37,400 bases of DNA from Paenarthrobacter histidinolovorans (GCF_014647595.1 NZ_BMPM01000013.1:1-37400); one strand, 5' to 3'; shown: positions 10,753-19,013, numbered from the stretch's first letter. Numbers and translations: made by a program. Notes: generated from the sequence alone by a model not told the origin.

Positions 10753-11751
10753 TCAGTCCGGAAGCGTGGACAACCGTGCCGCTTGCACCGCCACCCTGGA
10801 TTCCTCCGCCACCAGGTGGGCATTGATGGCCGCCCCTGACATGACACCTGAAGCGGCCGACGCCATGACCTGTCCCATGAGGTCTGCGACATTCCCCGCA
10901 GCCCAGACGCCCGGAACCGCGGTGGCCCCGCCCATGGGATTCACTTCCACATGGCGCCCCACTCCCATCGGGTGTTCCACCACGGGAACGCCCAGGGACT
11001 CCAGCACTGCAGACCGCGCCTCCAGCCGCGTTCCTGTCACTACTGCCTCCACCGGGATGACTGTTCCGGAGGCCAGGACCATACCGCTCAACGCATCATC
11101 CTGGATGTCGAGTGACTGTACTTTGCCCTCCACCACGCTGATCGAGCGTGCGGCCAGTTGCTCCAATTCTTCGTCCGTGGGCTCCACCACGTCATTGAGG
11201 AACAGCGTGATGTTCGGGCTCCACTGCCTGAAGAGCATGGTCTGGTGCAGCGCCATGGGAACGGAGCCCAGTATGCCGATCGCCTTGTTCCGGACTTCCC
11301 AGCCATGGCAGTAAGGACAATGCAGGACATCACGGCCCCAGCGCTCCCGGATGCCATCGATGCCGGGCAGCACATCGGTCAGCCCAGTGGCCACCAGTAT
11401 CCGGCGGGTTTTCACCGTCCTCCCGTCGGCCAGCTCAACGTCGAAGGAGAGCTCCGAGCCCTCCGCCGCCGTCGAGCGCGCTGCGACGGCGACGCCGGCG
11501 AGGAAGTCCACCCCGTAACTGCGGGCTTCCTCCCGCCCCTTTTCCAACAGCTCCTGGGGCTTGATGCCGTCCCTGGACAGGAAGCCGTGGACTCCCGCGG
11601 CGGGAGCGTTGCGCGGCTCGCCGGCGTCGATCACCAAGACGGACCGCAGGGCCCTGCCAAGCGTCACAGCGGCACTTAACCCAGCTGCGCCACCACCGAT
11701 CACCACAACCTGGTACTCGTTGCCCGATTGCTTGCTCTCAACTCTGCTCAC
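10753..11751 (-). CDS. Thioredoxin reductase-like NAD(P)/FAD oxidoreductase with CPYC centre
   Basis: Two-dinucleotide-fold flavoprotein of 332 residues. The FAD loop GGGAAG is at residues 19-24. The redox pair Cys145-Cys148 in LHCPYCHGW sits where thioredoxin reductases and the dithiol oxidases GliT, HlmI and DepH carry their CxxC. A second nucleotide loop, GILGSVP, follows, and the C-terminal VWAAGNVADL closes the FAD site. Start GTG 11751 has GGAG 5 bases upstream. It is divergent from an XRE-cupin regulator, a pairing that suggests control by that protein. No thioredoxin gene is adjacent, so the partner or substrate is unknown; a small-molecule dithiol oxidase is a possible alternative. 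Confidence 0.85.
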   Translation of the reverse strand: MSRVESKQSGNEYQVVVIGGGAAGLSAAVTLGRALRSVLVIDAGEPRNAPAAGVHGFLSRDGIKPQELLEKGREEARSYGVDFLAGVAVAARSTAAEGSELSFDVELADGRTVKTRRILVATGLTDVLPGIDGIRERWGRDVLHCPYCHGWEVRNKAIGILGSVPMALHQTMLFRQWSPNITLFLNDVVEPTDEELEQLAARSISVVEGKVQSLDIQDDALSGMVLASGTVIPVEAVVTGTRLEARSAVLESLGVPVVEHPMGVGRHVEVNPMGGATAVPGVWAAGNVADLMGQVMASAASGVMSGAAINAHLVAEESRVAVQAARLSTLPD

Positions 11752-11769
11752 TGCGCCTCCATCGATTCA

Positions 11770-11844
11770 GAGCGGCTCTACGCCGCTCCTTCCATGTTTC
11801 GACAGGGCTGGCAAAAGCGGCAAGAAAAATTGCTGCTATGGCAA
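11770..11844. promoter_or_regulatory. Inverted repeats in the flavoprotein/XRE-cupin divergent region
   Basis: GAGCGGC-TCTAC-GCCGCTC (11770-11788) has perfect 7-base arms just before the flavoprotein start. Nearer the regulator, half-sites GCAA (11820-11823), TTGC (11830-11833) and GCAA (11841-11844) form two adjoining short palindromes. Candidate operators only. Confidence 0.3.
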
Positions 11845-11853
11845 ACTGGATCA

Positions 11854-12441
11854 ATGACCAAGGATTTCAGCGCAATGCTCGACGCCGTCGGCCCTCGCCT
11901 TCGCGCGATGCGGGCCCAACGCAACCTGACCCTCGCCGAAGCTTCGGAGGAAACAGGCATCTCCGTCAGCACGTTGTCCCGCTTGGAGTCAGGCCAGCGG
12001 AAGCCAACCCTGGAATTGTTGCTCCCAATAGCGCGACTCCACCAGGTACCCCTTGAAGAACTGATTGACGCCCCCGAAACCGGCGACCCCCGCATCCACC
12101 TCAAGCCGCACGTCCACCACTGGGGAACCGTGCTCCCCCTCACGCGCCGCCCGGGCGGGATCCAGGCGTTCAAGATGGTGCTGAAGAGCAGCACGGGCAA
12201 GGAGACTCCCGAGCCACAATCCCACGAGGGCTATGACTGGCTGTACATCCTCAACGGCAAGCTGCGGCTGGTCCTGGGCGGGAACGACTTCATCCTCAAA
12301 CCCGGCGAAGTGGCGGAGTTCGACACCCGCACCCCGCACTGGTTCGCCAGTGCCACGTCCGAACCCGTGGAACTGCTGACCCTGTTCGGCCAGCAAGGCG
12401 AGCGCCTGCACGTGCGGGCCCGGCCCAAGCGGCAGTCGTAA
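11854..12441 (+). CDS. XRE-family regulator with C-terminal cupin domain
   Basis: 195 residues from ATG 11854 (MTKDFSAMLDAVGPRLR). The XRE helix-turn-helix covers roughly residues 10-65 (LTLAEASEETGISVSTLSRL, ESGQRKPTLELL), followed by a cupin_2 barrel in which HEGYDWLYILNGKLRL and LKPGEVAEFDTRTPHWF are the two cupin motifs. Such HTH-cupin proteins sense small metabolites and often control an adjacent catabolic or redox gene, here the divergent CxxC flavoprotein. An upstream in-frame extension exists but lacks any domain sequence and crosses the presumed promoter. Confidence 0.88.
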   Translation: MTKDFSAMLDAVGPRLRAMRAQRNLTLAEASEETGISVSTLSRLESGQRKPTLELLLPIARLHQVPLEELIDAPETGDPRIHLKPHVHHWGTVLPLTRRPGGIQAFKMVLKSSTGKETPEPQSHEGYDWLYILNGKLRLVLGGNDFILKPGEVAEFDTRTPHWFASATSEPVELLTLFGQQGERLHVRARPKRQS

Positions 12442-12471
12442 CCAGCGGCGGCAGGACCAACGGGCAGATAG

Positions 12472-12774
12472 CTAGGAAGCCAGGAACTCCCTGGCGTTGC
12501 GACGCGGCACGGCGGGGTCCATTCCGACGTCGGGCCGGTTGATTTCTGCCCACACCTCGTCCAAAGAGAGGCCGAGAACGTCGGCAATCGCCGCCACCGT
12601 GGGAAAGGCGGGAGTGGCAACCCTCCCCGACTCGATTTTGCGTAGCGTTTCGGGCGAAACGCGGGCATCGAGGGCGATCTCCAGCATGGAGCGAGTGCCC
12701 CGTGCGCGGCGGAGCAGAGCACCGAGACGCTGTCCGCGTTCGGCCTCTGCGGGTGTGAGCGGCAACCTGACCAT
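12472..12774 (-). CDS. Small XRE-family DNA-binding protein
   Basis: 100 residues, essentially one helix-turn-helix XRE domain: LLRRARGTRSMLEIALDARV and SPETLRKIESGRVATPAFPT span about 19-58. A short C-terminal tail follows. It is divergent from the methionine aminopeptidase, with only 69 bp between the starts. The direct repeats in this gap are plausible binding sites for autoregulation and for control of the neighbour. No toxin gene is adjacent, so an antitoxin role is not supported. Confidence 0.8.
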   Translation of the reverse strand: MVRLPLTPAEAERGQRLGALLRRARGTRSMLEIALDARVSPETLRKIESGRVATPAFPTVAAIADVLGLSLDEVWAEINRPDVGMDPAVPRRNAREFLAS

Positions 12775-12790
12775 GGCTCCAATTGTAATA

Positions 12791-12812
12791 CCGGGATAAT
12801 ATGGCCGGGATA
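12791..12812. promoter_or_regulatory. Direct repeat CCGGGATA, period 14 bp
   Basis: CCGGGATA occurs at 12791-12798 and 12805-12812 in the 69-bp gap between the small XRE gene and the aminopeptidase. TAATAT inside the first unit looks like a -10 element. Possible operator or promoter overlap. Confidence 0.35.
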
Positions 12813-12843
12813 GTTATTGGCATAAACCCCGGAAAGGTCCCCC

Positions 12844-13623
12844 ATGATCGAGATCCTCAGCGCCAGCGAACTGACCCGGGCCCGGGCCGCAGGGGCCCTG
12901 GTGGCCAACATCCTGCACACGCTCAAGAGCCGCTGCACCATAGGCACCAACCTCCTGGACATCGACGCGTGGGCCAAGGACATGATCCTCGAGGCGGGCG
13001 CGGTGTCCTGCTACGTGGACTATGCACCATCGTTTGGCCGCGGCCCCTTCGGCCACTACATCTGCACAGGCGTCAATGACGCCGTCCTCCATGGCCTGCC
13101 GCGGGACTACGCACTTGCCGACGGCGACCTGCTGACCCTTGACCTGGCCGTCTCCCTGGAGGGAATCGCCGCAGACTCCGCCATCAGCTTCATCGTCGGC
13201 GACACGAAGCCCGCAGAGAGCGTGGCCATGATCGAGGCAACCGAACGCGCCTTGCGGGCCGGCATTGCAGCAGCGCGGCCCGGCGCCCGCATCGGCGATC
13301 TGTCCTACGCCATCGGCACCGTCCTCAGCGAGGCCGGCTATCCCGTGAACACGGAGTTCGGCGGCCACGGAATCGGATCAACCATGCACCAGGAACCGCA
13401 TGTGGCCAATATGGGACGCCCCGGACGCGGCTACAAGCTGCGCCCTGGCTTGCTCCTGGCCTTGGAACCGTGGGTCATGGCAGACACCGCCCAGCTCGTG
13501 ACCGATCCCGACGGCTGGACACTCCGCAGCGTCACCGGCTCCCGGACCGCCCATAGCGAGCACACCATTGCGATCACCCAGGACGGTGCAGAGATTCTTA
13601 CCTTGCCAACCCTGGGCAGCTAA
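12844..13623 (+). CDS. map: Type I methionine aminopeptidase
   Basis: Removes the initiator methionine from nascent proteins. 259 residues, the core pita-bread fold without an N-terminal extension. All five metal ligands are visible: Asp100 (LTLDLAV), Asp111 (AADSAIS), His175 (GGHGIGST), Glu208 (ALEPWVM) and Glu239 (HSEHTIAI); His83 in VLHGLP is the usual substrate-side histidine. GGAAAGG lies 8 bases before the ATG. It is not next to secY/adk, the common site of the housekeeping map in actinobacteria, so this is probably a second copy. The divergent XRE gene may control it. Confidence 0.88.
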   Translation: MIEILSASELTRARAAGALVANILHTLKSRCTIGTNLLDIDAWAKDMILEAGAVSCYVDYAPSFGRGPFGHYICTGVNDAVLHGLPRDYALADGDLLTLDLAVSLEGIAADSAISFIVGDTKPAESVAMIEATERALRAGIAAARPGARIGDLSYAIGTVLSEAGYPVNTEFGGHGIGSTMHQEPHVANMGRPGRGYKLRPGLLLALEPWVMADTAQLVTDPDGWTLRSVTGSRTAHSEHTIAITQDGAEILTLPTLGS

Positions 13624-13700
13624 GGGCAGCCAGGCGGGGCGGCTGAGGCCCCTTGGTGCAGGGCCCTCGGGACACGGCGGCCGGAGGCTCGCGCTGTCAT

Positions 13701-13719
13701 AAATGATTGGCATTCGTTT
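13701..13719. promoter_or_regulatory. Upstream operator-like repeat of the agmatine operon
   Basis: AAATGA-TTGGCAT-TCGTTT has the same half-sites and 7-bp spacing as the stronger repeat at 13754-13772, with one base changed. It lies just upstream of the -35 box. The centres are 53 bp apart, about five helical turns. Confidence 0.5.
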
Positions 13720-13724
13720 TCCTC

Positions 13725-13775
13725 TTGCGCTCCAGCGTGACACGCGCCATACTAAATGAACGCTATTCATTTAGT
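13725..13775 (+). promoter_or_regulatory. Promoter and overlapping operator of the agmatine operon
   Basis: TTGCGC (13725-13730) and CATACT (13748-13753) are spaced 17 bp, a good sigma-70-type promoter. The inverted repeat ACTAAATGA-N7-TCATTTAGT (13751-13775) has perfect 9-base arms and covers the -10 end and start site, the position expected for a repressor. The regulator gene is not adjacent. Confidence 0.7.
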
Positions 13776-13805
13776 GACTGTCGTCTCATCGGAGTACATG
13801 CCACC

Positions 13806-14819
13806 ATGATTGAAATTACCCGCCTCGAAGCCCCCACTTCCCTGGCCCGCACCGAGCCCTCCACGCGGACGCCGCTGCGCGTCGGCGTTGTCCAGCACCG
13901 CTGGCATGCCGACGAATCCGCCCTCCACGCTGAACTTACCGAAGGCATCGAACGCGCCGCCAAGCTGGGAGCCACTGTCGTTTTCCTGCCTGAGCTGACG
14001 CTCTCCCGCTACCCCGCCGACACCAAGCCGGAGAACAACCCGGCCGCGGGAATCCGCCCCTCGGACATCACCGAGGACCTCCTCACGGGCCCCACCTTCA
14101 CCTTCGCAGCTGAGGCTGCCAGGAAGTTTGGCGTCTCCGTCCATGCCTCCTTGTACCAGCGTGCAGAGAACCCGGACGGCACGGACGACGGCCTTGGCCT
14201 GAACACCGCGATCCTGGTCTCCCCCGCCGGGGAACTGATCGCGCGCACCCACAAGCTGCACATCCCTGTCACCGCCGGCTACTACGAGGACAAGTTCTTC
14301 CGCAAGGGCCCGGAAGCCGAGGATGCCTACGCAGTACACGCACCGGCCGAACTTGGCGGCGCACGCCTGGGCATGCCTACCTGCTGGGACGAATGGTTCC
14401 CCGAGCTCGCCCGGGTTTACTCCCTGGGCGGGGCCGAGATCCTGGTCTACCCCACCGCGATCGGCTCCGAACCGGACCACCCCGACTTCGACACGCAGCC
14501 CCTCTGGCAGCAGGTCATCGTGGGCAACGGCATCGCCAACGGCCTGTTCATGATCGCGCCCAACCGCTACGGCAATGAAGGCACCCTGAACTTCTACGGC
14601 TCCTCATTCATTTCCGATCCCTACGGCCGCATCCTGGTCCAGGCGCCCCGCGACGAATCCGCCGTCCTGGTGGCCGACCTCGATCTCGACCAACGCAAGG
14701 ACTGGCTTACGCTCTTCCCGTTCCTGGCCACGCGCCGCCCTGAAACCTACGGCCGCCTCACCGAACCGGTGGACCCCAGCGCACCACTGGGTGCTGCTTA
14801 CCAGGCGGTTTCCGCGTGA
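13806..14819 (+). CDS. aguB: N-carbamoylputrescine amidase (nitrilase superfamily)
   Basis: Hydrolyses N-carbamoylputrescine to putrescine, CO2 and ammonia. 337 residues from ATG 13806. The catalytic triad of the carbon-nitrogen hydrolase family is complete: Glu63 (FLPELTLS), Lys150 (THKLHIPV) and Cys193 (MPTCWDEWFPE). Upstream in-frame codons cross the operator and are rejected. It overlaps the next gene, agmatine deiminase, by 4 bp; its product is the substrate of this enzyme, which supports the specific assignment over a general nitrilase. First gene of the unit aguB-aguA-permease. Confidence 0.85.
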   Translation: MIEITRLEAPTSLARTEPSTRTPLRVGVVQHRWHADESALHAELTEGIERAAKLGATVVFLPELTLSRYPADTKPENNPAAGIRPSDITEDLLTGPTFTFAAEAARKFGVSVHASLYQRAENPDGTDDGLGLNTAILVSPAGELIARTHKLHIPVTAGYYEDKFFRKGPEAEDAYAVHAPAELGGARLGMPTCWDEWFPELARVYSLGGAEILVYPTAIGSEPDHPDFDTQPLWQQVIVGNGIANGLFMIAPNRYGNEGTLNFYGSSFISDPYGRILVQAPRDESAVLVADLDLDQRKDWLTLFPFLATRRPETYGRLTEPVDPSAPLGAAYQAVSA

Positions 14820-15841
14820 GCGCCTGGCGCATGCCGTCGGAGACTGCCCCGCAGGACCGCGTCTGGATGGCCTTCCCTACCGGCGGTTACACCCTGGGCG
14901 ACACCGAGGAAGAGGCACACGCAGCGCGCTCCACTTGGGCTGCCGTCGCGAACGCCATTCTTGAGTTCGAGCCGGTCACCATGGTGGTAGCGCCCGACGA
15001 CGTCGAAACGGCCGCGCGCTACCTCGACCCTCGCGTCGAGGTGCTTACCGCCGGGCTGAACGATGCCTGGATGCGGGACATCGGTCCGTCGTTCGTACTG
15101 GATGCGAACAAACAGCTGGGCGCCGTGGATTGGATCTTCAACGGCTGGGGTGGCCAGGACTGGGCAGCGTGGGACAAGGATTCCCAGATCGCCGCCACCG
15201 TCACCGGCCGCACCGACGCCACGCATCTCCCCTCGGGCATCGTGAACGAAGGCGGCGGCATCCAGGTTGATGGCGAAGGCACCGTCCTGGTCACGGAAAC
15301 CGTACAGCTTGACGAAGGGCGCAACCCCGGCCTGACCAAGGCCGACATCGAGGAAGAACTCGCCCGCACCATCGGTGCAACCCACGTGGTGTGGCTGCCG
15401 CGCGGCCTCACCCGCGACTCGGAGAAATTCGGCACCCGTGGCCATGTGGATATCGTGGCAGCGATTCCCAGCCCGGGCACCTTGCTGGTCCACTCCCAGC
15501 AGAACCCCGAGCACCCTGATTACAAGGTCTCCCGCGAGATCATCGACTTCCTGCGCACCACCCATGACGCAGCCGGACGGGACTGGAACATCATCGAAGT
15601 TCCTGCCCCTGAAACCCTCACTGACGACGAGGGCTACGTGGACTACAGCTACATCAACCACCTGGTAGTCAACGGCGGAGTCATCGCCTGCAGCTTCAAC
15701 GACCCCATGGACGAGAAAGCACTCCGCATTCTCGCCGATGCCTACCCCGGACGCCGTGTTGTCAGTGTCGACGCGCGCGAACTCTTCGCCCGGGGCGGCG
15801 GCATCCACTGCATCACGCAGCAGCAGCCTACGGCCATCTAG
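14816..15841 (+). CDS. aguA: Agmatine deiminase (peptidyl-arginine deiminase fold)
   Basis: Converts agmatine to N-carbamoylputrescine and ammonia. 341 residues, typical for AguA. Signatures: NDAWMRDIGPSFV at about 82-94, the GHVDIVA histidine segment, and the nucleophile Cys332 in GGGIHCITQQQP near the C-terminus. It begins at a GTG that overlaps the aguB TGA, implying translational coupling. With aguB it completes agmatine to putrescine. The following permease probably brings in the substrate. Confidence 0.88.
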   Translation: MSAWRMPSETAPQDRVWMAFPTGGYTLGDTEEEAHAARSTWAAVANAILEFEPVTMVVAPDDVETAARYLDPRVEVLTAGLNDAWMRDIGPSFVLDANKQLGAVDWIFNGWGGQDWAAWDKDSQIAATVTGRTDATHLPSGIVNEGGGIQVDGEGTVLVTETVQLDEGRNPGLTKADIEEELARTIGATHVVWLPRGLTRDSEKFGTRGHVDIVAAIPSPGTLLVHSQQNPEHPDYKVSREIIDFLRTTHDAAGRDWNIIEVPAPETLTDDEGYVDYSYINHLVVNGGVIACSFNDPMDEKALRILADAYPGRRVVSVDARELFARGGGIHCITQQQPTAI

Positions 15842-15853
15842 AAAGGGCCTTTC

Positions 15854-17404
15854 ATGAGCCAGACAATCCGCGCCGGTGCTTCCAAAAGCACCGCCGCCGC
15901 TGCAGAGTCGCACAACATCAGCGGCAAGGGACTGAAGACGGGGCAGTTGGGGCTCCTCGCCGTCGTCGTTCTTGGCATTTCAACCATCGCCCCGGCGTAT
16001 ACCCTCACGGGTGCGCTCGGTCCAACAGTCAACGAAGTCGGGCTGCAGTTGCCCGTCATTTTCCTTATCGGGTTCATTCCGATGATCCTGGTATCGCTGG
16101 CCTACCGGGAGCTCAATGCTGACTCCCCTGACAGCGGCACCACCTTCACCTGGGTTACCAAGGCGTTCGGGCCCTGGGTGGGTTGGATGGGCGGTTGGGG
16201 CCTGCTCGCAGCCAACATCATCGTCCTGTCCAACCTGGCCGGTGTGGCAGTGGACTTCTTCTACCTGTTCCTGGCGCAGGCCACCGGTTCTCCCGAGTTG
16301 GCCGACCTCGCATCGAACAAGCTCCTGAACGTAGCCACCTGCTTCGTCTTCGTGGCACTGGCCGTGTGGATCAGCTACCGCGGCCTGCACACCACCAAGA
16401 TCGTCCAGTACGGGCTGGTGGGATTCCAGTTGCTGGTTCTGGGCTTGTTCGTGGCCATGGCGTTCGCCAACTGGTCCACGTCCGAAACGGCCGTTCCCTT
16501 CAGCTGGGACTGGTTCGACGTCACCAAAGTTGAGACGTTCGGCCAGATCGCCGCCGGAATCTCGCTGTCCATCTTCGTCTACTGGGGTTGGGACGTCTGC
16601 CTCACCGTGAACGAGGAAACCGCCAACGGCAAGAAGACCGCAGGTGCGGCCGGGACCCTGACGGCAGTCATCGTCCTGGGGATCTACCTGCTGGTGACCA
16701 TCGCCACCATGATGTTCGCCGGTGTGGGCGACACCGGGATCGGCCTGAACAACCCTGAGAACCACGCCAACGTGTTCACGGCTCTCGCTTCGCCTGTCAT
16801 GGGCCCGTTCGCGATCCTCATGTCGCTGGCGGTGCTGTCCAGCTCAGCGGCTTCGTTGCAGTCCACGTTCACCTCGCCGTCCCGGAGCCTGCTTGCCATG
16901 GCCCACTATGGCGCCCTTCCGGAGCGCTTCAGCCACATGAGCAAGAAGTTCTCGACGCCGGGCTTCGCCACCGTTGCGGCCGGCGTCCTGTCCGCGGGCT
17001 TCTACGCCGTGATGCACGTGATCAGCGAGAACGTCCTCAACGACACCATCCTGGCCCTTGGCCTGATGATCTGCTTCTACTACGGACTGACGGCCATTGC
17101 CTGCGCCTGGTACTTCCGCAACAGCGTCTTCAGCAGTGCCCGCAACTTCTTCCTGCGGCTGGTGTGCCCGGTGCTGGGTGGTGTTGGCCTGTTCGTTGTT
17201 TTCCTGCAGACCGCAATGGACAGCTGGGATCCGGAGTTCGGCAGTGGCTCGGAGATTTTCGGTGTGGGACTCGTGTTCATCCTCGGTATCGGGATCCTGG
17301 CCTTGGGCGCCGTTGTCATGCTCATCCAGTCCCGTATGCGGCCCGGGTTCTTCCGCGGCGAGACCATTCGGAAAGACACTCCCGCTCTGGTGGTTCCTGA
17401 GTAG
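15854..17404 (+). CDS. APC-family amino acid/polyamine permease
   Basis: Inner-membrane secondary transporter, 516 residues with about 12 hydrophobic segments. The first helix after a 27-residue soluble N-terminus reads TGQLGLLAVVVLGISTIAPA, the APC helix-1 pattern. AAAGGG precedes the ATG, and the gene follows aguA by 12 bp. Its place in the operon suggests uptake of agmatine, arginine or putrescine; the family alone does not define the substrate. A strong hairpin follows. Confidence 0.87.
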   Translation: MSQTIRAGASKSTAAAAESHNISGKGLKTGQLGLLAVVVLGISTIAPAYTLTGALGPTVNEVGLQLPVIFLIGFIPMILVSLAYRELNADSPDSGTTFTWVTKAFGPWVGWMGGWGLLAANIIVLSNLAGVAVDFFYLFLAQATGSPELADLASNKLLNVATCFVFVALAVWISYRGLHTTKIVQYGLVGFQLLVLGLFVAMAFANWSTSETAVPFSWDWFDVTKVETFGQIAAGISLSIFVYWGWDVCLTVNEETANGKKTAGAAGTLTAVIVLGIYLLVTIATMMFAGVGDTGIGLNNPENHANVFTALASPVMGPFAILMSLAVLSSSAASLQSTFTSPSRSLLAMAHYGALPERFSHMSKKFSTPGFATVAAGVLSAGFYAVMHVISENVLNDTILALGLMICFYYGLTAIACAWYFRNSVFSSARNFFLRLVCPVLGGVGLFVVFLQTAMDSWDPEFGSGSEIFGVGLVFILGIGILALGAVVMLIQSRMRPGFFRGETIRKDTPALVVPE

Positions 17405-17427
17405 CACGGCAACAGCGAGAACGCCGA

Positions 17428-17471
17428 AAAGCGGCCAGTTCGCCGGAGCTATCCGGCGAACTGGCCGCTTT
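17428..17471. terminator. Convergent terminator hairpin
   Basis: Arms 17428-17446 and 17453-17471 (AAAGCGGCCAGTTCGCCGG and its exact reverse complement) form a 19-bp stem with a 6-base loop. The A/T ends suit termination in both directions between the permease and the AMIN-like gene. Confidence 0.82.
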
Positions 17472-17490
17472 CGCGCGTTCTGGCCGTGTT

Positions 17491-18036
17491 TCACCAGTGA
17501 TGGGCGACGTCCACCACAAGCCGCGAACCGCCGTCGGGCCCGTCCAGCGTGAAGACCCTGAACGGAAGGCGGGCACGGACGCCGAGGCCAATGCTTGTGG
17601 TTCCCTCGAAACTCCCGGCGTAGACCACCTGACGGAACGTTTGGTAGCCCGATACGTTCGAGAGCTCCGCCTTGGCTGCAGGCACATAGGTAGGTTGGCT
17701 GTACTGGTTGTACGACGGCGCCGTCACCACCACCTGCAAGTCGGCGTCACCGAGCACCGGGATAGGGAAGCCCGTTGGGTCCTGAGTGATCACCGGCACG
17801 TACTGCGCTGAATAGCCGGCCACTTTTCCGGCCATGTCGATCACCAGCCGGTCGTAACAGGGCTGTTGGCCTGTGCGGACATTGGTGACCTGCGCGGCAC
17901 TCATATCCGGGTCGGCCTTGGCCAGCGAGCCCCAGGTTATGCCGCAATAAGAAGCCGCCGAGGCTGGCCCCGGCGCTGCCAGACCGAGCCCGGCCGCTGC
18001 AACAACAGCCGCCAAACCCGCTCCAATTTTCCTCAT
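17491..18036 (-). CDS. Secreted AMIN-like domain protein
   Basis: 181 residues from ATG 18036, preceded by GAAGGGGG. A classic Sec signal peptide (MRKIGAGLAAVVAAAGLGLA, cut about ASA-ASYC) is followed by a beta-rich domain with TNVRTGQQPCYDRLVIDM and a C-terminal GSRLVVDVAHHW. This pattern is seen in actinobacterial AMIN-like proteins, thought to bind cell-wall material. The two cysteines (SYCG, QQPCYD) may form a disulfide. An in-frame ATG 12 codons upstream would spoil the signal peptide. No operon partner is evident. Confidence 0.75.
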   Translation of the reverse strand: MRKIGAGLAAVVAAAGLGLAAPGPASAASYCGITWGSLAKADPDMSAAQVTNVRTGQQPCYDRLVIDMAGKVAGYSAQYVPVITQDPTGFPIPVLGDADLQVVVTAPSYNQYSQPTYVPAAKAELSNVSGYQTFRQVVYAGSFEGTTSIGLGVRARLPFRVFTLDGPDGGSRLVVDVAHHW

Positions 18037-18230
18037 TTTTTGTGCCCCCTTCAGGCGAAGTTGATACTTCAACTGTAGGAGTGCGTGCAGGGATTTGGGC
18101 GGGTTGTGGCCGCTTCGGAGCGCAACCGTTAAGGGGCACCCCGGCAGGTTACGGGAGGGTCATCGGAGGCCGCTTACGGCGGCGGTTCCGGGCCCTTTCA
18201 GCCTGCTTCAACCACGTTTTCGTGACCGAA

Positions 18231-18253
18231 GATAACGTGATCAGCGTGTTATC
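18231..18253. terminator. Short inverted repeat at the DUF4193 3' end
   Basis: GATAAC-N11-GTTATC with a GATCA centre overlaps the DUF4193 stop codon. The stem is weak for a terminator; a binding site is equally possible. Confidence 0.3.
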
Positions 18254-18554
18254 AGCCTTCGCAGTCCTTGCAGAACTTAAGGCCGTTCTTTTCCAGTGCA
18301 ATCTGCGAACGGTGACGGACCAGGAAACAAGACCCGCACGTAAATTCGTCCGACTGCTCCGGAACCACAACGACGGTCAATTCTTCACCCGAAAGATCGG
18401 CGCCCGGAAGGTCAATTCCTTCGGCAGTGTCGACGTCCTCGACGTCGATGACAGCTGTCTGGGCACCGCCCCCGCGGGACGCCTGAAGAGCCTCAAGCGA
18501 TTCAGCGGGAGACTCTTCTTCTGTCTTGCGCGGGGCGTCGTAATCAGTAGCCAT
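18252..18554 (-). CDS. DUF4193 family protein, putative zinc-binding
   Basis: 100 residues. The acidic, disordered-looking N-terminal half (MATDYDAPRKTEEESPAE) leads to a C-terminal domain with two CxxC knuckles: Cys73/Cys76 (FTCGSCFLVRHRSQIA) and Cys95/Cys98 (FCKDCEG). This is the signature of DUF4193, a family confined mainly to actinobacteria. A four-cysteine zinc ribbon suggests nucleic-acid or protein binding, but no function is established to my knowledge. It appears monocistronic. Confidence 0.9.
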   Translation of the reverse strand: MATDYDAPRKTEEESPAESLEALQASRGGGAQTAVIDVEDVDTAEGIDLPGADLSGEELTVVVVPEQSDEFTCGSCFLVRHRSQIALEKNGLKFCKDCEG

Positions 18555-18680
18555 TGAGGGTTCGCTTTCGTTGCTGCATAGTGCCTATTCCGGCACCTCA
18601 GTGAAGCAGTTTAGGGCATAGTACCCGGCATCAACGAATAGTGTGCTGAACGCAACATCATGCAGCTTTCGAGACTGTTC

Positions 18681-18896
18681 CTACCTGGCCATCGGCGGGC
18701 GTCCCGCGTGGGATTGGATGGCCTGGGCTCCCGCCACGGTGACCCCGCTCAGGGCAGGCAGCCAGGTCCAATCAGACGCCGCCCCATGCTGCCCGTCCGA
18801 CTCGGGACCGGCACAATCCAGGACGTACGCTGCCTCGATCCAGCGGCCCAGGGAATGGCCGATGCGGGTAGCCAGTGCGGCCAGTGATGTGATCAT
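18681..18896 (-). CDS. Small hypothetical protein
   Basis: 71 residues beginning MITSLAALATRIGHSLGRWI. Third codon positions are strongly G/C as in real genes of this window, which is the main support; the ribosome site is weak. There is a mildly hydrophobic N-terminal helix and no recognised motif. It lies in a 459-bp stretch between DUF4193 and lhgO that otherwise holds nothing I can name. It may be spurious. Confidence 0.4.
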   Translation of the reverse strand: MITSLAALATRIGHSLGRWIEAAYVLDCAGPESDGQHGAASDWTWLPALSGVTVAGAQAIQSHAGRPPMAR

Positions 18897-19013
18897 GGGG
18901 CAAAGCTATCCACCCCGCATGTTGGCGCCGTTTCCGGATCGTCACGGGCTTGTTAACTCCCGCCGGCCCCCTCCCAGCCAGGCGGTTTCCGACTGCTGGT
19001 CCACCAGGGCCTG

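Noticed and set aside
12472..12774. XRE protein as the antitoxin of a toxin-antitoxin pair
   Set aside because: No toxin-like partner is adjacent; the neighbour is an intact methionine aminopeptidase.
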